Assembly (NCBI GenBank): GCA_025362415.1
Contig: JANYGM010000304.1
Coordinates: forward strand, 1 to 7,508
Length of the DNA: 7,508 nucleotides
From: a bacterium
GTDB taxonomy: Bacteria > Bacteroidota > Bacteroidia > Cytophagales > Thermonemataceae
Reading direction: 5' to 3'
The translations under genes and the position numbers were made by a program. Shown here in pieces: positions 1 through 4,419 of this stretch. The notes below the pieces were generated by a model. The model was not told where the DNA came from. It worked only from the letters and a program-made list of their open reading frames with translations, and made no database searches. Position 1 is the first letter of the stretch. Every line of letters begins with the position of its first letter.

Positions 1-232
1 TTTTTCCTGAAAAGTCTTTACAAAGCCTATTAACAACTAAAATAGCACTAAGCCCAGACGAATCAATATATTTAGCAGCAGTAATATCTAAAATAATATT
101 GCAAACCTCTTCTGGTTCACTTTCTTTTGTCGCAATTTGGCGGAGAGAAGGAGCGTTTGTAGCATCTAATCTAGCATCTTGCAACTGCAAAAGCACATAT
201 TTTTCTTGTTTATCTATATGTAAATTTATCAT
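1..232 (-). CDS. STAS-domain protein, anti-sigma-factor antagonist-like (C-terminus cut by window edge)
   Basis: The frame opens with ATG at 232 and runs off the left edge, giving 77 visible residues. It begins MINLHIDKQEKYVLLQLQD and carries the STAS signature YIDSSGLSAIL at residues 55-65. The Asp57-Ser58-Ser59-Gly60 motif matches SpoIIAA, where the first serine after Asp is the one phosphorylated by the anti-sigma kinase. Residues 12-18 and 43-50 look like the first STAS beta strands. Family members bind an anti-sigma factor or serine kinase in the cytoplasm and release a sigma factor or another partner when dephosphorylated; no partner is visible here. A TAnnTTTG promoter core lies about 67 bases upstream, so the gene probably has its own promoter rather than depending on the MORN gene before it. 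The STAS call is firm; the pathway is not determined. Confidence 0.87.
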   Translation of the reverse strand, partial: MINLHIDKQEKYVLLQLQDARLDATNAPSLRQIATKESEPEEVCNIILDITAAKYIDSSGLSAILVVNRLCKDFSGK

Positions 233-298
233 AATTGGTACTTTATTTATATTTTAAGGTAATATTATTTCATAAATATTTTAGTGGATTTTATGGTG

Positions 299-306
299 CA
301 AATATA
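299..306 (-). promoter_or_regulatory. Bacteroidota-type promoter core (TAnnTTTG) for the STAS gene
   Basis: On the minus strand this reads TATATTTG followed by CACC, an exact match to the TAnnTTTG -7 element used by the Bacteroidota housekeeping sigma factor. It lies in the 109-bp gap between the MORN gene stop and the STAS start, about 67 bases before the ATG. I see no clear TTG at -33; two copies of a 10-bp repeat occupy that position. Inferred from sequence only. Confidence 0.6.
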
Positions 307-307
307 T

Positions 308-327
308 AGCTTTATTTAGCTTTATTT
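308..327 (-). repeat. Tandem 10-bp direct repeat upstream of the STAS promoter
   Basis: Two perfect adjacent copies of AAATAAAGCT (minus strand) lie one base upstream of the TATATTTG element, roughly where -14 to -33 would be. A 10-bp period puts both copies on the same face of the helix, which would suit a regulator-binding site, but low sequence complexity is an alternative explanation. Confidence 0.45.
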
Positions 328-341
328 TATTTTTATTTTAA

Positions 342-1841
342 TTATTTTCCCATTTTCTCTTTTCTGATACTTTCTCCTGTTTTTTCGTCAAAAAACTCCC
401 AAGTAGCGTGTTTTACATCATTTTTATAAAATCCTTTGACAATTACTTTTCCTGCGGTATCTTTATTTATGCTATATTCTGTATAATCACCACTTTTGCG
501 CCCTAAAATATAGTTTTCTTCTATATGCAAAAGCCCATTTTGATAGATTTTGGTAAGTTTATGTTTCTTTCCATTTTCATAAGTTTCTTCTTTTAAGATT
601 TCTTTTTTGTCGTTATATGTTTTCCTAATACCATCTACCAAGTTATTTTGATAAGGAACAGAGGCACTCAAATTGCCGTTTTCGTGGTAATAAAGCCAAG
701 TTTTGATAGGTTTTCCTGCACTAAAAAAAGATTCCGCTTTTTTATTCCCATTAGAGTAATAAGTCAGGACTTCTCTATCAAGCTCTTGATTGGCAAAATT
801 ACTTTTTTCTTTTGGTTTTCCATCTTCATAAAAACTTGTATAATTTCCTATACGCAAGCCGTTGTTATAAGTTGCTTTTTCAGCTAAAAGACCTGCGCTA
901 GTACCTGTATTTACGTTAGAAGAAACACTTATGGTTGGTTTTATTTCGTGAAATCTTTTATAACTTCCATCTAATTTGTCTTTCTTATAATAACATTCTT
1001 CCAATAATTTGCTATCTTCTGCATATCTACGAAAAGTGCCATTTTTAATATGATTTTCTGCTTCTATTTCCATGTGCGGAACGCCTTTACTAGCATAGTT
1101 GTCAGGATTTTTTTGGAAGGCTAGGAGCGAGGCAGGAATATTTGGATTAAAATCATAATAGGTATAGATTGTACCTATTTGCATATTGTTTTTAAATGTT
1201 TCAATAGTCTTAATTTTGCCACTTTCATAATACACAATTACATCTTTATCCAACTGATTATCAATATAATAAGCGGTTTTACTTAGTGTTCCAGCAGGGT
1301 TATTTTTAGTGCTATTATTATAAAATTCTTCTAATTTACCATTGAGTAAACCATTTTTAAAAGTCGTCTTGGAACGGATTTTATTACCTTCATAATACTG
1401 AATAAATACACCATTTAAGGTATCATTTTTATAAAATCCTTTCTGAACAGTATCACCTTTATAACTTAGAATAATCATATTTCCATTTTTCAAATCCTTA
1501 GCAAAATTCCATATTCCTTTAGGTTTACGTGGGAGAGAGTCGTGATATTCTACGAATTTCCCTTCTTTATTATTAGCTACAAATTTTCCTTCCAAAGCTA
1601 ATTTTCCAGATTTATAAAAACTTTTATAAATGCCATTTTTGGCACTATCACCAGCTGATACTTCAAATTCTTCTTTCAAAATTTTTATTTCTGAAGGATT
1701 ATTTTTGTCAGGTCTATAAAAAGTTTGTAATTTTTCCTGTGCCAATATTTCTGTAATATTTACAAAAACATTCACAAGAAAAATAAAGCAAAACAGAAAA
1801 AAGGAGAGGTTTTTGAAACCCTTAAAAAATCTACTTAACAT
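342..1841 (-). CDS. Secreted MORN_2-repeat protein (often labelled YwqK-family antitoxin)
   Basis: This is a 499-aa protein. Residues 1-34 form a signal peptide: Arg4 and Lys7/Lys10, a hydrophobic core at about 12-29, and a probable cut after Ile-Leu-Ala34 before Gln35. From about residue 69 to the end it is built of irregular 20-30 aa repeats of the MORN_2 type (aromatic pair, then Gly-Lys, a short strand, then a Lys-Asn-Gly turn). Examples are YKSFYKSGKLALEGKF, VIVYYESGKIKTIETFKN and WLYYHENGNLSASVPYQN. Such repeats fold as stacked beta hairpins and probably act in binding or as a structural scaffold. The automatic label 'toxin-antitoxin system YwqK family antitoxin' is not supported: the protein is exported and no toxin gene is adjacent. 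No catalytic motif is visible. A weak promoter-like TAAAATTG lies about 17 bases before the ATG. It is separated from the TlpA cluster by a repeat-filled spacer and appears to be transcribed alone. Confidence 0.87.
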   Translation of the reverse strand: MLSRFFKGFKNLSFFLFCFIFLVNVFVNITEILAQEKLQTFYRPDKNNPSEIKILKEEFEVSAGDSAKNGIYKSFYKSGKLALEGKFVANNKEGKFVEYHDSLPRKPKGIWNFAKDLKNGNMIILSYKGDTVQKGFYKNDTLNGVFIQYYEGNKIRSKTTFKNGLLNGKLEEFYNNSTKNNPAGTLSKTAYYIDNQLDKDVIVYYESGKIKTIETFKNNMQIGTIYTYYDFNPNIPASLLAFQKNPDNYASKGVPHMEIEAENHIKNGTFRRYAEDSKLLEECYYKKDKLDGSYKRFHEIKPTISVSSNVNTGTSAGLLAEKATYNNGLRIGNYTSFYEDGKPKEKSNFANQELDREVLTYYSNGNKKAESFFSAGKPIKTWLYYHENGNLSASVPYQNNLVDGIRKTYNDKKEILKEETYENGKKHKLTKIYQNGLLHIEENYILGRKSGDYTEYSINKDTAGKVIVKGFYKNDVKHATWEFFDEKTGESIRKEKMGK

Positions 1842-1871
1842 AATATAACTTATAGAACAATTTTATATTTT

Positions 1872-1906
1872 AATTAGGAATTTTTAATGAATACAACGAG
1901 TTATTT
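1872..1906. repeat. 35-bp direct repeat, copy 1
   Basis: This stretch (AATTAGGAATTTTTAATG..., ending GAGTTATTT) is repeated exactly at 1956-1990, and the match extends a few T residues further left. It contains the AATTAGGAAT unit and the AATGAATACAA arm, which also appears in inverted form at 1998-2008. It ends 31 bases before the MORN gene start codon. Confidence 0.9.
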
Positions 1907-1910
1907 TATT

Positions 1911-1936
1911 GAAGTCCGGTGGAAACACCTGACTTC
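1911..1936. repeat. REP-like hairpin with GAAA loop
   Basis: The stem is GAAGTC paired with GACTTC, one C/T mismatch, GGTG paired with CACC, and a GAAA tetraloop on the plus strand. It lies between the two 35-bp direct repeats. There is no T-run after either strand, so it does not look like an intrinsic terminator. The compact GC-richer palindrome in AT-rich intergenic DNA resembles a REP-type element (inference). Confidence 0.7.
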
Positions 1937-1941
1937 ACAAG

Positions 1942-1958
1942 AATTAGGAATTTTTAAT
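1942..1958. repeat. Partial copy of the AATTAGGAAT repeat
   Basis: These 17 bases repeat the first 17 bases of the 35-bp direct repeat and overlap copy 2 by a few bases, giving a tandem AATTAGGAATTTTT pair just after the hairpin. Confidence 0.75.
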
Positions 1959-1990
1959 TAGGAATTTTTAATGAATACAACGAGTTATTT
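1956..1990. repeat. 35-bp direct repeat, copy 2
   Basis: Identical to 1872-1906, offset by 84 bases. Its AATGAATACAA (1970-1980) pairs with TTGTATTCATT at 1998-2008 as a perfect 11-bp inverted repeat with a 17-base loop, so this copy also forms one arm of a palindrome. Confidence 0.9.
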
Positions 1991-1997
1991 AATATCT

Positions 1998-2036
1998 TTG
2001 TATTCATTCCTAATTCACAATTCCTAATTCCTAATT
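1998..2036 (-). repeat. TAGGAAT-type heptamer repeat module at the 3' end of the TlpA gene
   Basis: Read on the minus strand, the block consists of AATTAGG-AATTAGG-AATTGTG-AATTAGG followed by AATGAATACAA: seven-base units with one variant. The first units lie inside the TlpA reading frame, encode its last residues (Ile-Arg-Asn) and provide its TAG stop. A close relative in the same orientation follows the peptidase gene at 4377-4415. Confidence 0.8.
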
Positions 2037-2662
2037 AAAAAAGCTTTTTCTAGTGCCAGCGCAAGTTCTACGCCACGCAAACTTTTACCTAAAATAATAC
2101 CATTTTTATCTACTAGAAAATTAGTAGGAATTCCTTCTACTTGATACAAAGGCACTACGGCAGAATCAAAATGTTTTAAATCAGACACGTGCGCCCACGT
2201 AAGATTATCTCTTGTGATAGCTTCTAACCATTTTTGCTTGTCGTTATCCAAAGAAACGCCCAAAACCTGAAAGCCTTTGTCTTTATATTTTTGGTAAACT
2301 GCCACAACATTAGGGTTTTCACGCCTGCAAGGTCCGCACCAAGCCGCCCAAAAATCAATAAGAGTGGTTTTTCCACGAAATTGTGCTAGCGTTACAGGTG
2401 TTCCTTTTGTATCTGGAAGACTAAAATCTGGCGCAATATCTCCTATTTCTAAGCCTATTTTTGGTGTATTAGTTTTAGGATTTTCAGCAACTTTTTCTGT
2501 TGGTTTTTGAGTAACATTATCAGTTTTTACTTCTGTTTTAATCTCATTTGTTGCAGGTTTTTCTTGATTTTCTTGTGTATTTTCTTGTTTTGATTTTTGA
2601 CAAGAAGCTGCAAAAAGCCCGCCAATAATAAGCAAAGCGAATATTTTATTTGTTTTTTTCAT
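2024..2662 (-). CDS. TlpA/ResA-like thioredoxin-fold lipoprotein
   Basis: This is a 212-aa protein starting at the ATG at 2662. The frame is open up to 2758, but only this start gives a lipoprotein signal: Lys2-Lys3, hydrophobic 7-19, and lipobox Ala-Ala-Ser-Cys21. Residues 22-68 are a Lys/Glu/Asn/Thr-rich linker. The thioredoxin-like domain spans about 70-212 with the AhpC/TlpA-type start GDIAPDFSLPDTKG, the redox motif Trp108-Cys109-Gly-Pro-Cys112 and the cis-proline segment Gly-Ile-Pro-Thr. The expected role is a membrane-tethered periplasmic thiol-disulfide oxidoreductase that reduces or exchanges disulfides on envelope proteins. No acidic pair follows Cys21 (Gln-Lys-Ser-Lys), so a periplasm-facing anchor is more likely than surface display. 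The start overlaps the end of the preceding gene by 17 bp, suggesting translational coupling. The last residues and the stop are read from the intergenic repeat module. Confidence 0.93.
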   Translation of the reverse strand: MKKTNKIFALLIIGGLFAASCQKSKQENTQENQEKPATNEIKTEVKTDNVTQKPTEKVAENPKTNTPKIGLEIGDIAPDFSLPDTKGTPVTLAQFRGKTTLIDFWAAWCGPCRRENPNVVAVYQKYKDKGFQVLGVSLDNDKQKWLEAITRDNLTWAHVSDLKHFDSAVVPLYQVEGIPTNFLVDKNGIILGKSLRGVELALALEKAFLIRN

Positions 2663-3452
2663 TTCTATCAATTTTATTTTTAATATTATCATCAGACTCA
2701 AATACCCCATTTGCATTTCCAAAAAGGTCATTTGCCTCAAATATTTCATTTGTATCACCCAAAGAGTCTTTTTGTGTCGTTTTCTTTTTTTCTTGTGAAA
2801 GTTCTTCTTCTTTTACTTCTTTTTGTACTATTTTATTTTCTGCTACTTCTTTTTTAGTTTTAAAAGAAGACAACTTTCTTATCAACCAAATAAATAGTAT
2901 CAGGGCTAGTAATTCTGCTGATACCATAGCAGTTTCTCCCAATTTAACAGCAGAATTATCTTGGTAGAGAGTTATGCTGTTAATATCATTACTTTCACCT
3001 ATAGATTCCAGATACACTTGTTCGTCTCTAGACAAATCTTCTCCTTGCCCACCTTTAGCTTTAGAGTTTTTATCTTTTTGCATTACCTCTTTAGCTCTAT
3101 AATTAGAAACCATAGTGCCTAATCCTAATTTCCTATCTGCAAATCTATTCCATCTTTGCCCTTCTACTCCTAAAGCACCATCTACAAAAGCATCAAAATT
3201 TTCAGCTTCATTATAATGTTTTTGATGCAAATTAAGTTGATTGAGCATTTTATTATTATTTGCTATAGTTTCTTTCAGAGCAATTTGGTCATCTTTTCTT
3301 TTATTCCGTATCCTTTCTTCTTCTTCAGAAATAATCCCTAACCCTTCTTCAATATATGTAACTGATTTTAATAACCAACTAGACTTAAAATTATCATTGT
3401 TAGAATAATTAGTGGCAAATATGATTATTATTAATAATAATATCTTTTTCAT
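2646..3452 (-). CDS. Unrecognised single-span membrane protein with signal peptide
   Basis: This 268-aa protein does not match any family I recognise. Residues 1-17 look like an export signal (Lys2-Lys3, then hydrophobic 4-13). Residues 35-80 are charged and likely helical. Residues 83-125 contain aromatic and Gly-rich stretches (FDAFVDGALGVEGQRWNRF). A transmembrane helix spans about 174-192 (AMVSAELLALILFIWLI) and is followed by RKLSSFKTKK, which by the positive-inside rule puts the N-terminal 170 residues in the periplasm and the tail in the cytoplasm. The tail (193-268) is Lys/Glu-rich and holds three short repeats: NEIFEA, NDLFGNA, NGVFESD. It lies 32 bp after the DUF4369 gene and overlaps the TlpA start, so the three are probably one transcript. 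A bitopic protein between two envelope lipoproteins could be an assembly or signalling partner, but this is a guess from position. Confidence 0.78.
   Translation of the reverse strand: MKKILLLIIIIFATNYSNNDNFKSSWLLKSVTYIEEGLGIISEEEERIRNKRKDDQIALKETIANNNKMLNQLNLHQKHYNEAENFDAFVDGALGVEGQRWNRFADRKLGLGTMVSNYRAKEVMQKDKNSKAKGGQGEDLSRDEQVYLESIGESNDINSITLYQDNSAVKLGETAMVSAELLALILFIWLIRKLSSFKTKKEVAENKIVQKEVKEEELSQEKKKTTQKDSLGDTNEIFEANDLFGNANGVFESDDNIKNKIDRNEKNK
2695..2752 (-). repeat. About 20-bp imperfect tandem repeat inside the membrane-protein gene
   Basis: Three imperfect units, each starting near AAATG and containing a TTTG or TTTTTGG core (minus strand), encode the NEIFEA / NDLFGNA / NGVFESD series. 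The DNA similarity suggests duplication within the gene rather than convergence, though the units are only partly alike. Confidence 0.5.
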
Positions 3453-3484
3453 TTCTTTATTGTTTTAGGTGAGGTTTTAAATTT

Positions 3485-4096
3485 CTATTCTCCTTTTAAT
3501 TTTTTCAATTTTTCAGGTGTTGCGGTCTCCCCTGCGCCTATGATAGCATCTACAAACTCTACAAAGCGTTTTTTGGCTACAGATGTAGCAACTGGTTTCA
3601 TTTTAGCAGAAAGAGAACGTAGATATTTTAGGTCGTTATTGTCGGTTGGGTCTAGCAAAGCAGGCGCAAAACACACACCAACAGAAGGAAACATTGTATC
3701 CCATTCTTTTTTTGCTTCATCCATATACTTGTTTTTCACTTCTTTACTTTTTACCATAATTTCTTTTTGCATTTTCTCGTCACCTTTTGCTTGTGCAGAA
3801 TCTAACATAATTTGCATTTTCGCACCTTCTAGCGCAAATCTACCCAAAATATTATGAATTTTATTAAGATTTTCCATATCTTTTGTACCTGCAAGCGTGT
3901 AAGATTTTTCCAAATTTGCGAAATTTATATCTTTAATACTCACATCTTGCCCACCCAAAACCATTGGAATTACATTGCCTGTAACAGAAAAATACAGTCT
4001 ATAATTTTCCGCAGAATCTCCTTTTACCTTAAAAGAGAATTTTTTATCCACAATTTTCACGCTGTCAATAATCTTATAATCAAAGTTATAGCTCAT
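3485..4096 (-). CDS. Residual open frame of the interrupted DUF4369 gene
   Basis: This is the 203-aa stretch that remains open after the TAA, counted from the first in-frame ATG. If translated from here the product would lack the lipoprotein signal and the first two DUF4369 strands, so it is unlikely to be a functional start. Residues 1-77 are the rest of DUF4369. Residues 74-203 are mostly helical (e.g. MQIMLDSAQAKGDEKMQKEI), as in the segment that links DUF4369 to a thioredoxin domain in fusion proteins. Here the protein ends (KLKKLKGE) where that thioredoxin domain would begin. It contains no CxxC motif. Confidence 0.45.
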   Translation of the reverse strand: MSYNFDYKIIDSVKIVDKKFSFKVKGDSAENYRLYFSVTGNVIPMVLGGQDVSIKDINFANLEKSYTLAGTKDMENLNKIHNILGRFALEGAKMQIMLDSAQAKGDEKMQKEIMVKSKEVKNKYMDEAKKEWDTMFPSVGVCFAPALLDPTDNNDLKYLRSLSAKMKPVATSVAKKRFVEFVDAIIGAGETATPEKLKKLKGE

Positions 4097-4189
4097 TGCG
4101 TTGAGTTTTTCAAGCGTTACATACGCATCAGTGATTTGTCCTGTATAATTTCCAGAAACTACTATTTCAGGTTTAAAAATAGCTGCTTC

Positions 4190-4192
4190 TTA
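4190..4192 (-). other. In-frame TAA stop splitting the DUF4369 lipoprotein gene
   Basis: This is codon 28 of the frame starting at 4273. It follows an A6 run and precedes GAA GCA GCT. Because the reading frame is the same on both sides, an indel in the A-run would not repair the gene; a one-base substitution of AAA, GAA or CAA would explain it. Confidence 0.85.
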
Positions 4193-4308
4193 TTTTTTCT
4201 CTTCTTTACAAGAAAAAAGGCTTATTCCCACAAATCCAGCCAATAAATAGGCTTTAAAATTATTATTTTTCATTTATTATTTATTAAGATAATTATTATT
4301 ACGTGTTT

Positions 4309-4327
4309 CCCCACGTTCCACGTGGGG
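4309..4327. repeat. Perfect GC-rich hairpin (8-bp stem, 3-base loop)
   Basis: CCCCACGT-TCC-ACGTGGGG is a perfect palindrome in an AT-rich spacer. It is not followed by a T-run on the minus strand. It sits 11 bases from a second perfect hairpin, forming a pair between the peptidase gene and the DUF4369 gene. Confidence 0.85.
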
Positions 4328-4338
4328 TTATGATAGTT

Positions 4339-4358
4339 AAACCCTTTCAGGGTTTTTT
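4339..4358. repeat. Second hairpin (7-bp stem), terminator-like only on the plus strand
   Basis: AAACCCT-TTC-AGGGTTT forms a perfect stem-loop, and T4353-4358 gives it a six-base T-run on the plus strand. On the minus strand, where the genes are, the stem is followed by AACTATC and has only the three T residues of the stem itself. It may slow or end the peptidase transcript but is not a classical terminator for it. Together with 4309-4327 it resembles a paired REP-type element (inference). Confidence 0.65.
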
Positions 4359-4376
4359 ATAGATTATTTTATAAAT

Positions 4377-4415
4377 TTGTATTCATTCCTAATTCCTAAT
4401 TCACAATTTCTAATT
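4377..4415 (-). repeat. TAGGAAT-type repeat module downstream of the peptidase gene
   Basis: Minus-strand order is AATTAGA-AATTGTG-AATTAGG-AATTAGG-AATGAATACAAA. The same building blocks and orientation are found at the 3' end of the TlpA gene (1998-2036), with the units in slightly different order. It starts five bases after the peptidase stop codon. Confidence 0.8.
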
Positions 4416-4419
4416 AAAA

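Larger units (their letters stand above)
3485..4273 (-). pseudogene. DUF4369-domain lipoprotein interrupted by one in-frame TAA
   Basis: From the ATG at 4273 the frame encodes a lipoprotein signal: MKNNNFKAYLLAGFVGISLF-Ser-Cys22, then Lys-Glu-Glu-Lys-Lys. The next codon (4192-4190) is TAA. The same frame then continues without interruption to the TAG at 3485 (263 codons in total). Immediately after the stop comes the start of a DUF4369-type beta domain (residues 37-54: IVVSGNYTGQITDAYVTL), continuing through DSVKIVDKKFSFKV to about residue 136. Signal and domain being in the same frame on either side of a single stop points to one nonsense change, a sequencing error, or read-through. Cys-Lys-Glu-Glu fits the K-(D/E)2 lipoprotein export signal described in some Bacteroidota, so the ancestral product was probably an outer-membrane or surface lipoprotein. 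It heads the cluster with the membrane protein and the TlpA-like gene. No convincing promoter core was found upstream. Confidence 0.8.

Noticed and set aside
648..887. Plus-strand open frame of 79 codons inside the MORN gene
   Set aside because: It lies wholly opposite a well-supported secreted repeat protein, has no recognisable motif and no promoter; it is an antisense shadow.
342..1841. Antitoxin of a toxin-antitoxin pair (usual YwqK label)
   Set aside because: The protein has a signal peptide, is 499 aa long and has no adjacent small toxin gene.
1993..2000. Exact TAnnTTTG (TATCTTTG) on the plus strand
   Set aside because: No plus-strand gene follows; it overlaps the repeat module and would only read antisense into the TlpA-like gene.
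1872..2036. CRISPR array
   Set aside because: Only two full repeats, spacer itself contains a hairpin and repeat pieces, and no cas gene is present.
2663..2758. Longer N-terminus for the TlpA-like protein, starting at 2758
   Set aside because: It would bury the lipoprotein signal 32 residues into the protein and overlap the preceding gene by over 100 bp; the ATG at 2662 gives a proper signal and lipobox.
3540..4246. Plus-strand open frames opposite the DUF4369 gene
   Set aside because: The minus-strand frame has a lipoprotein signal and DUF4369 features; the plus-strand products are Phe/Cys/Ser-rich shadows without a family.
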